Notes: generated by a model from the sequence alone, not told the origin. Counted from the first letter of the stretch, positions 36,085 through 48,962 are shown. The stretch is 64,000 bases of DNA from Allantophomopsis cytisporea (GCA_024752435.1 CP103032.1:372001-436000), one strand, 5' to 3'. A program made the numbers and translations.

Positions 36085-38486
36085 ATGGCCGAAGCCGTCG
36101 GTCTCACAGCAAGTGTCATTGGCATCGGTTAGCTAGCTGCCCAAGTCGCCAAAGGCGTCTTGAAGCTCAAGGCTTTCTGGGACAATGTAAAGGAAGCACC
36201 GGAAGATATTGCGTATCAACTACGCGCGAACTCGATATTTTGATGTCGAGTCTAGCTTCCATCGAGGACCAGAACAAGAAAAACGAATTGCCTCCACATG
36301 TATTCGACATGACGGATATGAGACGGAGCTTCGAACTTTGTCGACATGGCGCTAAAGAGTTGACGGGCCTCGTCAACGAACTTGTACTGAAGACCTCTAC
36401 GAATAGTCAGCTTAGAAGAAAGGTTGAGGCTGTGAAAATCGTTCTGAAGAAGGATGAATTGCAGAAGGCCAGAACTCAACTGGGCAGTGCGATAAATCTG
36501 CTAAGGCTCGCCAGTGAAGCGTATGACAGGTAATTATAACACTAAAGTGTTGAAACGCCTTTGTCAGATATTGGTTGTAGACAGAGCACTCTCCCAAGTA
36601 AGATTTGATATCGTGTTACAACAATTGTCGAAGATTGCTCTTTCCTCTCAGGTCATCAATATACCTAACTCACTGGAAGCCGTCGCCAGGAACGGAAACG
36701 CACATGATTTTGGGCATTCTCGAGACACCTCCCAATCATTCTCGGTATCGACTATATCTATAAAACAACGCCAAAATTTCAGAATAGAGAAGAAATCCTC
36801 TAGGCCGTTAGGGATCTGTGGAAATAAACTACTCGAAACCATCGAGTGGCAAACAAAATCCGCGAGCGCCTTCGTTACGTGCAACAATCGAAAGGACTGT
36901 ACCAGATGTCAAACTACCAGTCAGAATACAAAGTCTCAATTCGACCACCTACTTGGTTATTGACCAGAGCTTGGCAGTCTCTATATCACAGTACGGTCGG
37001 GCAGTGGACATTTTCTTTTCGATCTCACAATGTGGTTCCGCGAGACTCTCCTGTCATGACTTGTGTAAAAAACCAGGATCTTGATGGCCTCAAAGCCCTT
37101 CTTTCGAGCAAGCAAGCGACACCGTTTGACAGAGATGATTGGATCGGGCAGTCGTTATTATTTGTATGTATTTGTCCCTTGAGGTGTGACTTGTAACTAA
37201 ACGGCTTTCTCCAAACCTAGTGGACAGTTTTCTACGAGGCAGCTGGACACAAAGGTTCCAGAGAGTTTCAACTCTTTGTGCTTGGACAGAACGGAAGTAT
37301 AGAAGATCAAGAAGAAGATGTGTAGGTGGTATACCCCACGCAATGATCCATAGTTCATTGATAGCGGTTTCCGTAAACTACAAGCAATCCTCTGACGTCT
37401 TCTCATACGATAGTTTTCGTCGACAGCTATTCCCGCATCTTATAAAATTTGAAGATACTTATCGGGAGCAGTACGCGGAGTACAAATTATTGGACTGCTT
37501 CAGCAGTATGTTGACTCCAAATGAACTTGCTGTACTAACATCACATCTCTTTCCAAATTACTACAATGCACCTCAAATCTACGGAACTCTGCAAGTTATT
37601 GGATACCTCCGACGCTTTTCAGGCTAGCCTTCCAAAATCCTGATACGTTTTGGAAGATGTTACTCCCCGAAAACGGAGCTTTGAATTTGGATATTATTCA
37701 TACTTCCTACTTGTATAAGCTTACCACAACGCACCAACTTGCCGTTTTATTTGGGGGATGATGAGTTGCTATGATATAATCGAGAAGCGGACCGAGTATG
37801 AAAGGGTGATGCCCAGATTTCCTGAGCGGATAATAGGCCAAACTTTCCTTCATTGGGACTTCAAGCTATCTAGAAACTTGACCGTGAGATCAGATCAATG
37901 TATGTATCTCCCAAATTGGATCCCCGTGCCTTTCCTGAGAGCTAGGCATTTGAAAACGCCTGAGATATTCGAAGACTGGTGCGTATTCTTAAAGCACATT
38001 GTCGTTCCAGGTGCAGATCTACATCTTCTATCACTTGAGTCGACACCAATGGTATTCGCCATCGAATTTGCCATCGATAATGCCCACGGTATCTATGGAA
38101 GACATGAACCTGTGCATGGATCCGATTTTAAACTCAGAGATTGCACCTTTAGGGCTACTTTTGTAGTTAGAGCATGGGTCGCCGCTCTGGCTACTGTAGT
38201 CGTGGATATCCAACAATATGGGGAAAGAGAAAAGAGCCTCCATCTCACAGGTAAGGTCAACAAGGATTTGAGGGTTTGGACAGTGATAGACAATTATCCC
38301 ATCGGGGTGACTAGCCGTTTAATTGGATTTGAGTATGGGCTCACTCCAGACGACTGGCATATATGGCTTGATGAGCCGACAGATGTATTCGCTGGAGAGT
38401 TTTAGGATATCATGGAACATCCTGAAAGGGCAATACCAGGAGCGTGGCTTGAGGATGAGTGACAGTTAGATGTCCTCTTTTGGTAG
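36085..38486 (+). pseudogene. Broken paralogue of the PigL_N-ankyrin gene
   Basis: The start MAEAVGLTASVIGIG and the following AAQVAKGVLKLKAFWDNVKE match the N-terminus of the intact gene at 10.3 kb, but codon 16 is TAG (36130-36132) and the frame shifts near 36220 before RELDILMSSLASIEDQNKK. Further homologous blocks occur in order: RPPTWLLTRAWQSLY and LLSSKQATPFDRDDW (about 36940-37140), FRRQLF (about 37420), YGEREKSLHLTGKVNKDLRV and GLTPDDWHIW (to 38380), and the end EF-stop-DIMEHPERAIPGAW, where the intact gene has EFWEMVDHPECAMPGAW; the stop TAG is at 38403-38405. Another stop is at 38460-38462. At least three stops and one or more frameshifts make a full-length product impossible. It is described as seen and not reconstructed. 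Confidence 0.85.
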
Positions 38487-39367
38487 CGAGAATATGGGTG
38501 CTGAACCAGTTAGTTCCAGAAGAAGGAGAACATTCTACGTCTCACTCTCTTGAATCTATATGTGCCAGGGTGCCTAATCTTGAAGTGTTTGGAACGTAAG
38601 TGAACTACACTGCTCATAGTCATGTCTGGAAGTAAAGTCTGTAGTTGCACAGTAGCTAGGCAGAGAGAAAACTCGTATAACGATGAAGACTAGGTAAATA
38701 ACTAAGATCGAGGTAACATAACCTTTGATTTCGAATCCAGGCCCAGCGGTCTGTGAACACAAGGAACAAGTCGTTATTATGACTCGGAAGCTAGTCTGCA
38801 CTCCTGCCTATAGTCAATCATTCTCGTCAGCATTAGAAGATCATAGAGTAATAAAACGACCATTTTAAGGACAACTGATTAAAGTCACGGACGATATATA
38901 TTGTGAGTTGTAATGGTTAAGCGATTTCCCAAAACTTTGCATGCCAGTGCAAGCACTGCACAGGGATTGATGCCAGCCATACAAAGAAACTTTGATCAGT
39001 AACAATAGAGATGATAATAGGTGGGCTAAAATAACATTGTTACTGCTACTTTCTACTTTTAGCTTAGGGGAATGGAAGCCTTTACTTCTGAACTCCCCAG
39101 TTGAAAGACTTGAGGCTTGGTACTTGATTGTAGCTGATCTGATATAGCTATAAGATCCCACTCACTTACAATCTTGCCGTGTATAAAGTCACCATCAGCT
39201 AGCGCGCCAAAAGTCTACCATGAATCTTCGTTGCAATATCACACCTATTCAAAAAAAAAAAAAAAAAAAGGTTCTTGCCATACATAACATTAACATATCT
39301 TTTTGATCTCATACACTCAATATCATCTACAATACCCGCACCGTATTCCAAACGCCAACAAAGCCCT
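38487..39367. other. Intergenic: between pseudogene and SEC8 3' end
   Basis: About 880 bp without a gene. It includes an A19 run (39251-39269) just beyond the SEC8 stop codon, which would be a T run in the SEC8 3' UTR. Confidence 0.45.
39251..39269. repeat. Poly-A run (A19)
   Basis: Nineteen A residues on the plus strand, about 100 bp past the SEC8 stop codon (SEC8 is on the minus strand). It is a T run in the SEC8 transcript, so it is not a retrocopy poly-A tail of that gene. Confidence 0.9.
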
Positions 39368-42300
39368 CTAAGTCTGCCACATATATTCACTAAGCGCCAA
39401 CAGACTCTCCCCCATCTTTCTATTCGCCACGGTACTAATCCCACGCTCAGGACTCGCCAAGGGCTCAGAATAATACAACTCAATAAGCACCTTGAGCTCA
39501 TCGTATCCATACCCAAGCTTCTCACCCTGCTCTTTCGCACGCGCAACGATTCCGTCTGCCCCCTCATTAAACATCTCGAAGTACGCTCTCGCACGTGTAA
39601 GATCAGTATCAGGCTCTATATTCTTGAGATTTTGTTGGAGAACGAGTATGTTGAGGAGCATACGGCCGCAACCGTTCTTGTTCATAGTGCCGACGGCGGC
39701 GGCGTTGGTGACGAGAAGTGAAGCAATCAAGTGACCCAGACCGGTACGCAGGAAGGACATCTCACGCGATGGGAGGTAGATAGTTGCCGTGTCGTCGTAG
39801 ACAACTAGGTCGTTGTTGAGACTTAGGATGGTGGGATCGGGGTCGTTGACTGCTTGTTCAAGGAGATAAGGTGCTGTTGTTGGGGAAAGAGCCTGGTTTA
39901 GGGAGTGGATAATTTGAACACGGATTTCGGTGTGGAGAGTTAGGAGGACGGTGCCGGCTAGTTCTTGAAAGGAGGATACAATGCCGTCGAATGCTCTGTG
40001 GGAATGTTAGTGGTGCTGATTATGAGGCGATCCAGGGAAACTTACACTACGGATTCTAGTGTCATGGGGAGGTACACCGGTCCCTTCCCGTCGCCGACTC
40101 TTGTTGGATCATTGAGAAGAGTCCATCTCCTCTTATTAGCGCCTCTAATCGCGATTGTACGAGATGAGTCTGTATCATGCCTAGTGATATGCCGAAGTTG
40201 CTCGATCTTGCTAGCAAGCCACTTCATACTGGTGTACAACAAAGCTAACGAGGCGATAGTCTTTCGATCAGGAAGAATATCCACCATGTGGACTGGAGTC
40301 TCGTTGGTATGTAGGATAAGAAGACCAGTCTCCTTTTCCAGCAAGATTTTATCCTCATCTCCTTCTGCGGTCCACAGTTTTTGCAAAGTGTCATGGATTT
40401 CTCCAGGTCCACTAGCCAACGCTGCAGAAGTTTTCAACGAACTTCCATTCCTAACCTGCTCTTGGGTCCTTGACACAAGCAACTTAAACCAATTACAACA
40501 TTTATCGTAGTAAGCGACCATTTGTGTGATGATGAGCTGACTGAAAGCCTGATCGTGAGGGATGGTATCCAACATTCGACAGAACGTGGTGATAAGATTA
40601 AAGAATGCTGATGAGCCCTTGAAAACCGGTCTGCGCGCTATTTGTGGCCATTGAGGATCCTCTTGGAAGGCATCAAGCTCAACAAATATTTGCGAGCCGA
40701 GTTCTACCAAGGTCTCATCAAGCTGCGGATGAAACACATTAACCAAGAAATCATCAAGGAACGAAGTCAGGGTACTCATGACAATATCTGATCCAGGTGG
40801 TACGATTTCCTTGAGCCTTTGCAAGAACGATAGAGACGGAGGGAGCAATAGACCCATATTGAACACACTTGGTTCGATGAGAAGCTTATGACCTGTAGCA
40901 GCTCCATCGGTCTGCTGTTGATGTTCATTCGCCGCATTGCCATCCGGTCGTCTATCCGACACTAAACCAGGCACAGAAGCTTTGAGGATTGACTCCAGGT
41001 CTTCCAGTTCAGTTGTCATCTCCATTGACTTAGCGTCCATATCTGAGAGCTTGAAAAGCCTCTTGTTCTTATCTCTTTGGTTCCGACGAAAAACAGAGGA
41101 CGGGTCCTCAGTCACTTGTCCAGACCGATAAATATTACCATCGGTAGCTAAATAGTCGTGTAACAAAGAGCGCATTTCGTTCTGGTAGAGTTTCCAGAGC
41201 TCCTTAAAGCCACCCGTAAGACCTGAATTTCGGATTCCATCGCGTTTGAGAATTCCACTCACGACATCATGCAAAACACGATGCCCTTCTGCGATAGCCT
41301 CGAACTTCGCGTACAGTGTCCAGAGATAATCGTAGATGACTATAGCACGGCCATCGTTATTACTGAGATTATGATCTAACTTTCCACTGGTATTGTTGAG
41401 GTCGCCTCTGAATGAGCTGGGATGTCTTTGGTCAACCTCTGTGTTGGTTTTGTCAACCACTCTGAAGAGCTCAACAGGTAGTCTTTGCTCAATACTGTTA
41501 ACAGCAACATCCAATCTGCCCATCTTGTTCAAAGCTTCAACAAGCAACTGAATGTAATAGAAACTGTCAGCCTCAGGGTTTCTCGAAGCGTCTTCAACCA
41601 TGATATTTGAAATGTCTAAGTCGTCGAGGAACGAATACAGTGGCTGGACAGCTGGTGCAGCACCATCGCCACCTTCTGAGCTTGCACCGTTGCTCTGTGC
41701 TTTTGCATGGGCTTTCCATCGATCCTGGCAATAAGGCGACTTGAGGTACAGATGGCTGTGTAACTCCCCAATCAAGATATCCGTTAAACTGGTCTCTTGG
41801 TTTACAAGATATACTCTCAGATCGCTCAGTGCACCAATATTGTCCATCTCGGGCTTCCTCAGCATCCTTAACGCATCCTGGAGAACATCGACAGCAGTCA
41901 AGAAACGCTTTTCAGAGATGCGCGCCTCCAAGTTATCTGTGACTGAGCGCAGCTGCTCAATCTGACCCAGAGCATGCAGCATATCTTCATAACTCTGTGA
42001 TGTTGCAGCCAGGCCCTTAAGCTCCGGGCGTGTTGTAGACAAGCTGACCTTTGCCTCGCCCAACGACTCCTTCAGCTCACGCACTCGATTCTGCGACGAT
42101 TGTATACTCGACTGGATCTTGTGGAAGGTTCCGATAGAGCTGTTGAAGCCTTGATGGTACTCATTTACAATAGCTTTGAGGGCACGTTGCAGCTGTTGGT
42201 GGGTATCCTGGAATTGTTCGTACTGATGGGCGCGACCTAACGAACTCGAGTCCATGAGCTGCAGAGCTACCTGCACGGGAACACATTTGTCTTGGGCCAT

Positions 42301-42968
42301 GAAAGCCCATTCGGATTGGATATATTTCAGTACATCTGGTGCAAAAGACATAATCAGCATAGAACCCGTATAGTGTAGATGCAGTTCGTCGCAGCGCAAT
42401 AGCACTCACCTTCAATTTGCTTGGTTCCATCTCCTCCTGCTGGAATATTTCCTCTAATCCCCGCGCCTCTAGCTCTCGGTGTTATCATGTCGCTCTGTCC
42501 TCCACTCCCATTGGCATATTGCCTCTCGGGCCTCCTATACTCCCTCCCTGAATCACCACTCCCATCAGGCCCCCTCCTGCGTTCGGTACTATTTTGGCTC
42601 TCAGCCATCCTTGGCCGTCTGGGACTTCTAGACGGCGCTTGTTCCGCAGGAGTCGATCTTCCGCCATAACCATATTCCCCACGCGCACTATCTTGACTCG
42701 GTCTGGGTCTCGCACTGTCCTGACTAGGTCTCGGCCTCACACTGTCCTGGGAAGGTCGTGAAGATGCCGGCTGTACAGCTGGTGCAGCACCGTTTCCGTC
42801 GTCATAAAACCCCCCATAACCGCCTGGTCTCTGTCTTGTCGAGCTGCCGCTGGAGCCTGGTGGAGCACCGTAGTCGTCCGTCGAGTCGGAGCGTGAGGGT
42901 GCGCCGTAGCCATTGCCGTTCGTATAAGGGTCCGCACTGCCAAGGCCTGCGTAAGGGTTTCTTGCCAT
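39368..42968 (-). CDS. SEC8: Exocyst complex subunit Sec8
   Basis: Three exons (42968-42410, 42335-40046, 39995-39368) give 1158 aa. Residues 1-186 are a disordered Gly/Pro/Ser/Arg-rich extension with three RPSQDS-type repeats (71-96). From residue 187 (DVLKYIQSEWAFM) the sequence follows the Sec8 N-terminal coiled-coil region (FHKIQSSIQSSQNRVRELKE, DNLEARISEKRFLTAVDVLQ) and continues as an all-helical body to the C-terminus. Sec8 is a subunit of the octameric exocyst that tethers secretory vesicles to the plasma membrane at hyphal tips and septa. The start ATG is the first in frame with the extension. It is divergent from the 2EXR gene with 307 bp between the starts. Confidence 0.93.
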
Positions 42969-43275
42969 CCTCTGTTTATCAAATATTCTTCCCCATGAAC
43001 CCAGCCTGTGGGAGAGGTAAAGCGCTTGAATGGGAATACGTAGCTGTGCACTGTCGCATCTGTAGCTGCTGGTTGCGGCGGGACAAGCCGAAACAGATGT
43101 CATCCCTTCCCCGGATTCTACTAAGCATCGCTCTATCACTTCTATCCATAATCAGCTCAACTCAACTCATATTAGATAGATAGCCTTTCAACTCCGCAAA
43201 CTACTTTCATTCATGTAATAATTTTATTTCAAGTATCGAGTTTCAATTGGTATATCAGCTTCTGCTTCTGACAAA
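42969..43275. promoter_or_regulatory. Divergent promoter between SEC8 and the 2EXR gene
   Basis: The 307 bp lie between two start codons pointing away from each other. No named element was identified. Confidence 0.45.
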
Positions 43276-44082
43276 ATGCACAATCAAAAGCTTCCCTCCG
43301 AGCTTCAATCATTCACTCATTTCCCCTCCCTCCCCGCCGAACTCCGTCTCCCCATCTGGCAGTACGCCCTCTCACAGCCTCGCATCCACGAGATAACCTA
43401 CAATGCCAGACCCTCTGACCCCAATTTGAGATTCACTTTCACATCTAACCTGCCACCTCACCCTCTTCTTCACACAACCCACGAGTCGCGTACCGTCGCC
43501 CGCAAACACCTTACCTTTGACTTCGGAACATACGTCCACTACTCTAGCGACATCCTCTTTCCAACCTCCGCAAGAGACCTCTACACAGGCTACAAATTCA
43601 GTGTCACAAACGCGCATAGCGGTGTTCTACGCACTACATACTTTCACCGTGTCACTTCGCTCGCTATTCCATTGGAGCTATGGAACTGGCGGCGCGACAT
43701 CTCGGCTTCGCCTGGGTTGTCACTGTGCGGGGAGGGAGGCGTCGAGGAGCTGATTTTGTGGGCTGAGTATGGAAATTTATTGATGTCTTCGCGTCTCCGA
43801 CCCCATCGCAGGATTCCGATTGAGTATGAGCGGAATGTGAAGGCAAGTGAGTTCAAGACCATTGAGGAGGTAGATGCGAAAGATATTGGTTGCGATGTTG
43901 AAAGGGATGTGCTACCCGTGCTGGAGCATGCAAGGGAGTGTCATCCAAAGTGGCAGATACCGAGGGTTAGATTCTTTGCTGTAACGCTGAAAGATGCTCG
44001 ACAAGAGGACGTATTTCCAATTGAAGGGCCTCCAATGTCTTTGAGGCGGTTTGAAGCACTTCATCCTAGACCGTCAGAGTAA
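43276..44082 (+). CDS. 2EXR domain protein, function unknown
   Basis: A single exon encodes 268 aa. The stretch FTHFPSLPAELRLPIWQYAL at residues 13-32 is the signature of the fungal 2EXR family (also found as F-box-like FPxLPxELRxxIW motifs), followed by HTTHESRTVARKHLTFDFG, another conserved part of that family. These proteins are abundant in Pezizomycotina and their biochemical role is not known. There is no signal peptide or membrane segment. The ATG at 43276 is the first in the frame and sits 12 residues before the domain. The gene is tail-to-tail with the acid phosphatase. Confidence 0.85.
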   Translation: MHNQKLPSELQSFTHFPSLPAELRLPIWQYALSQPRIHEITYNARPSDPNLRFTFTSNLPPHPLLHTTHESRTVARKHLTFDFGTYVHYSSDILFPTSARDLYTGYKFSVTNAHSGVLRTTYFHRVTSLAIPLELWNWRRDISASPGLSLCGEGGVEELILWAEYGNLLMSSRLRPHRRIPIEYERNVKASEFKTIEEVDAKDIGCDVERDVLPVLEHARECHPKWQIPRVRFFAVTLKDARQEDVFPIEGPPMSLRRFEALHPRPSE

Positions 44083-44719
44083 GAGGATGACGGCCTGTAA
44101 CTTTATGACTTATGATATCATACACAGCAGGCACATAGATACAGACACGATCTGGCGTTGAATAGAAAATTTTGCACATCTCACTCAGGTGCTTAAAGGA
44201 TTGCCTTACTGAGAAACATTAAGGATTAGAGACAAGTGAGTGCATGTTTATAGTAAACAAGTATAGAAAATCTGTTCTCCATAATCGACATACCTTTAGA
44301 GAGAGACTCTTCCTGAGTGTCGCTGAGTGTTGCTGAGTATGGAACGTTACGAGCTGCACTTCATTTGAAAAGGAAGCGGAGGTGTTCGGAGCCAGCATTT
44401 GTCTTGTGTTTTGTTAGCATCCTTGGCTGGGAAAGATAAAATGAGAGCCTCAAAGTCGTTAAAGCTCAACTCAAGGATTGGATTTTAATGTAGAGTTCAG
44501 AACATCTTCTGGCATAGCACTCTGCACACTTGATAAAGAGAGGCAGATTTAAGCCCGTAGTAGAATGAAAGCAGCCAGCAGTAAACGACTTGACAAACAC
44601 AAATAGGAGATGTCATCAATAGTCCTGTTGATAGAGGTACCCAAAATCTTGGTTTTTTCTTCAAAAAATATACATTAGATAATGGTTACATCAATCTACC
44701 CAACCCTTCCATCTATCAT
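44083..44719. other. Intergenic between convergent genes
   Basis: About 640 bp between the stop codons of the 2EXR gene (+) and the phosphatase gene (-). It should hold both 3' UTRs; nothing else was seen. Confidence 0.5.
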
Positions 44720-46398
44720 CTATGGCGTTACACTAGCTAACCAGCTAGACGTCAAGTCCGTAAAGAAACTAGCGCCCAACAAGACCTTGGGACTCTCGGT
44801 ATTCGTAACATTACAGTTCTCGGACCAATTCCCACTAGTCTCATATCTATTCTCTATGAACTCCGCATATTCACTTAACTTACACGTCTTACCCGGCCCG
44901 TTCTGGCAAGAAGGCAGTGGGTAAACAGCATCATTCAGGAGAATTCTGACATAAATATCGTTGGTAGCATTAACGGTCTTGCCAAAGCGCTTGAAGTTGG
45001 AATTCCGCTTTTCCTTCCCATAAGTGCTCCCGTAGCCACCATCCTCCGAGGCCTGCGCGGTGACAGTGCAATTCAACCTCTCAAGCGCAATGGTGCCCCG
45101 CATACTGACAAAGTTGGACGCGATATATGTCCTGTTAAAGTTGATGTGATCGTCTGGGATAGACTGGCCATCTTGGACACCGAGCGCAGCTGCATACTCG
45201 GCGATCTGGCCATCGTTGAGAAACGCTACTAGCAGATCTGGCACATTGAACACGGAGCCATTCGCGGCTGTACCCTGGATTCCTGGGCCTTGCTTGAGCA
45301 GACCAACTGTGTGGTTCAGATATGGCAGCATCATGAGTGGCCCGAGATCAGTGCCAGGGCCCACGCCGTAGTAGTATCTTAAATCTTGTGCGTACTCATA
45401 AGCTTGCAGCTCGGCATCTGTGAAGACACCGCACCACGGGGAGAGATACCCGGTAATCTGACTCTCGAAGCCGCATAGGTATGGGAAGTTCGAGACGTCC
45501 GAGGCAGTGAGGTTCAGATCGCCCTGAATGAGGGTGTTCAGTCTCGCAGCGATGGGAGGAAGGTAGATGTCATTCCAAGTTGTGGCGTATGTTCCACCGG
45601 AGGTGTCTTCAAACGCGGGACAGAGATCTGCTGGGGCGAGGGAGTCTGCCAGGGCCTGCTGAGAACCAGTGGAGTTGACCGTGATGACCTGGCCCAGGGT
45701 ATCGGAGTTGATGCCAAGGTAGCCGCGGACAAACATTCGGGCCGTCTGAACCACACGGGGATAGAGATTAGCCCAGGCTGTGAAGGGAGTGCCGTAGGTA
45801 TATAGGGAGGGATAACGAGTGCGGAGGGTGTAGCCAAGATCATGGGCCTCTTTATAGCCAGTGACTGATTCCTGGGCAATTTCAAGGGTAGTGTCATCGA
45901 GGACTGGCTTCCAAGAATCGATGAAGGAAAGACTGCCATTTGCAGTGAAGGTTGCATTTTGGATCTAAGAATTGATGCTTAGTTTTTAACATACTATATA
46001 TTTCCTGTCCGTAGAAAACATATATGGTCAAAATAGCTACCTTCCCATGAAGCGTGACCCATCCCGCATAAGCTCCACTATCAGGGTATCTTGAGCCGTG
46101 TCTAACTGTGTATGAAGCCTGCTCGACTACACAACCATCTGGGACCTCGTTCGAAACGCCATTAACATTGGGACCTGGACTTTCTCATCAGCCTCGTTAC
46201 CAATACTATATAAATCCAAAGAGGTGGAAATATACCAGCAAACCAAGGGCTATTGGCACCCAATAACGTAAGCGGATTAGTCGCTGAAGAGCTGGCAGGA
46301 AGAAGAATATCCTGCGCAGGATTAAGCCAAGTCTTCGCAGACACCGAAGTGGCCGCGACGAGGACAGCGGAATATCTCAGAGTCGAAGAGCCAACCAT
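44720..46398 (-). CDS. Secreted histidine acid phosphatase (phytase-like family)
   Basis: Three exons (46398-46236, 46174-46041, 45964-44720) give 513 aa. The N-terminus (MVGSSTLRYSAVLVAATSVSA) is a probable signal peptide. The active-site motif RHGSRYP is at residues 79-85, with His80 the expected nucleophile. Several N-glycosylation sequons (NAT, NGS, NHT, NRT, NCT, NWS) and conserved Cys residues fit a secreted enzyme that releases phosphate from organic esters. The position where the family usually has the proton-donor HD motif reads AFLNDGQI (N349-D350), so the His of that pair is replaced while the Asp is kept. The substrate (phytate, general phosphomonoesters) cannot be told from sequence. 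Phosphate-starvation control is common in the family but no site was confirmed here. Confidence 0.9.
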
Positions 46399-48011
46399 GA
46401 TGAAAGAAAATACAAACTCGACAAACTTAACAAGTGCAACAAACGAAGAACGACAAGTAGATTAACCGTCGATCTACAGAGGTACACAATCAACAAGCAA
46501 ACAAAAAAGACAAAACCGCAAGGCCTACCTCGATACTTGTACTTAACCCAAGGACGCGTTGTATCATCCGATCTCCGCCTACAACAGTCGCCAATCCCTG
46601 CCTCCGCAAACCTTCATCCCAGAAAAAGCATAAAATACCTTACCTGTGGCATCGTATTCCGCGGCGTAAGAAATCTTAGTACCTGCATCTCTTGTCTTCA
46701 TGCCATGTACGTGCACTCAAGCGTCGCTATGCAGCGGGCACCACGCACTCCACACTCCGCAAGACAACCGAGCCGCACGTGTCGGCATCTCGCACATGGT
46801 GCACGTGGGAAGGCCGAATATCACGATTCGACGTTGAGCGGAAAGCAGGCCCAGGGTCCTTCGCGACCCTGAGTGATATGTAGGAACATCGATGCCGTTC
46901 AGGCGGAAAAATGTGTCAATGGCCGCTGATACGCGGGCGAGATTTGGCTCGGATATTGCCTACTGATCGAGAAGTGGGAGATAGTAGAGGTGCTGAACGT
47001 AGTGAGTTTGCCGAGTGTGCGTGGGGTTGTTCGATGATGGTGTATGGTGTGAGGGACCTTGCTATGGGATATATGAGGGCATCTTCTTGATATAAATTTC
47101 GGTCATGGGTAAGATGTAGATGTGATATGTGAGTTGAGATCATATATCATAAATTAAACCTGTAATTTGAAGATAAAAATTGGATATCATGCATTTGTTG
47201 ATAAAGAAGTCGTACAGTCAATCCTACCTACTATTACTACCACACATGCACACACACGCACACATATAAGTTTCACAGATCCCTACGACAAGCTTGAGAA
47301 TAAGCGTACAATGCCATTAACTCATACTCACATTTCGAACCGCACTTGGACCGCTCGGGATGCGCAGTACATGTCATACATATTCTAAACCTAGCCAACC
47401 ATACATTTCACTTCCTCGCTGCATCACTCATGTTCGTCACTCTCTCCCACAACAGGACAGTCTCACAATCTCAAAATCAAACACGTTCAGTTCTACCAAT
47501 GACTTCATGCAGTCCCGATTTCCAGTCACTCTCATTAAGTCAAGGATATCAACTTCACAACAGTCATCCCTCACATTCTCACGTTCTTACATGAAAGCTA
47601 GAAAAAAAAGTCTTGTATTGATCGACCAGGTAAAAAAAGGAAGACGATATACGCATTATGACTTCAGAACAACCTCTTCCAACCTAGAGATAGAGCCGCA
47701 GTCACACAACACAATAATCGTCCTGTAAAAGAGGAAAAGATGCCCCACACCACACCACCCCCACAAACCCAAGGCCAATCACTACGGGAACTTTTTTTGA
47801 TATGTAAAAAAACACGTCGTTGGAGAGTGTAGTGAAAAAGGTATGTTATTTGATTTCCATTTCCATTTCCTAAGGCTCTGCTCGGATCTTCGTCTTGATC
47901 ATATTCGTGAAGTTCGTGGCGGGCGCGACAATCCATAGGAGAAAACTTTAAAGAGGGGATTAGCACATGAGTACAAACGGGGAATTTTGTCCGCGGAGCT
48001 TTAAGCTTACC
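46399..48011. other. Intergenic: phosphatase promoter and actin 3' region
   Basis: About 1.6 kb between the phosphatase start and the actin stop, both minus strand. The actin 3' UTR occupies the right part. A plus-strand frame at 46537-46872 has no recognisable product. CA-rich sequence lies near 47242-47264. Confidence 0.4.
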
Positions 48012-48926
48012 TTAGAAGCACTTGCGGTGGACAATGGATGGTCCAGACTCGTCGTACTCCTGCTTTGAGATCCACATTTGCTGGAAGGTAGAAAGGGAGG
48101 CAAGAATGGAACCTCCGATCCAGACGGAGTACTTTCTCTCGGGTGGTGCGATGATCTTGACCTTCATGGAGGATGGAGCAAGAGCAGTGATCTCCTTCTG
48201 CATACGGTCGGAGATACCTGGGTACATGGTGGTTCCACCAGACTATTTCCAATATTAGCATATTTATATGATTTTCCGGAAGGCTCAAAACTTACCATGA
48301 CGATGTTTCCGTAGAGATCCTTACGGACATCAACATCACACTTCATGATGGAGTTGAAGGTGGTAACGTGGATACCACCAGACTCAAGACCCAAGACGGA
48401 TGGCTGGAAGAGAGCCTCTGGAGCACGGAAACGCTCGTTACCAATGGTAATAACCTGTCCATCAGGAAGCTCGTAAGACTTCTCCAAGCTGGAGCTCTGG
48501 CTGGCGGTCTGGATCTCCTGCTCGAAGTCGAGAGCAACGTAACAAAGCTTCTCCTTGATGTCACGAACGATTTCACGCTCGGCAGTGGTGGAGAAGGTGT
48601 ATCCTCTCTCGGCCAAAATCTTCATAAGGTAATCGGTCAAGTCACGACCAGCCATGTCGACACGGGCAATGGCGTGAGGAAGAGCGAAACCCTCGTAGAT
48701 AGGGACAACGTGGGTAACACCATCACCGGAATCGAGAACGATACCAGTGGTACGACCAGAAGCGTAAAGGGAAAGGACGGCCTGAATGGAGACGTAGAAT
48801 GCTGGAGCGTTGAAGGTCTCGAAAACAATCTGTGTCATCTTCTCTCTGTTGCTCTTTGGGTTGATTGGGGCCTCAGTGAGCAAGACTGGGTGCTCTTCTG
48901 GGGCAACACGGAGCTCGTTGTAGAAA

Positions 48927-48962
<36 letters not shown>

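Noticed and set aside
39251..39269. A19 run as evidence of a retrotransposed copy
   Set aside because: It is on the antisense strand of SEC8, and SEC8 retains introns; no target-site duplication was seen.
46537..46872. 111-codon plus-strand frame upstream of the phosphatase gene
   Set aside because: No domain, no supporting splice structure.
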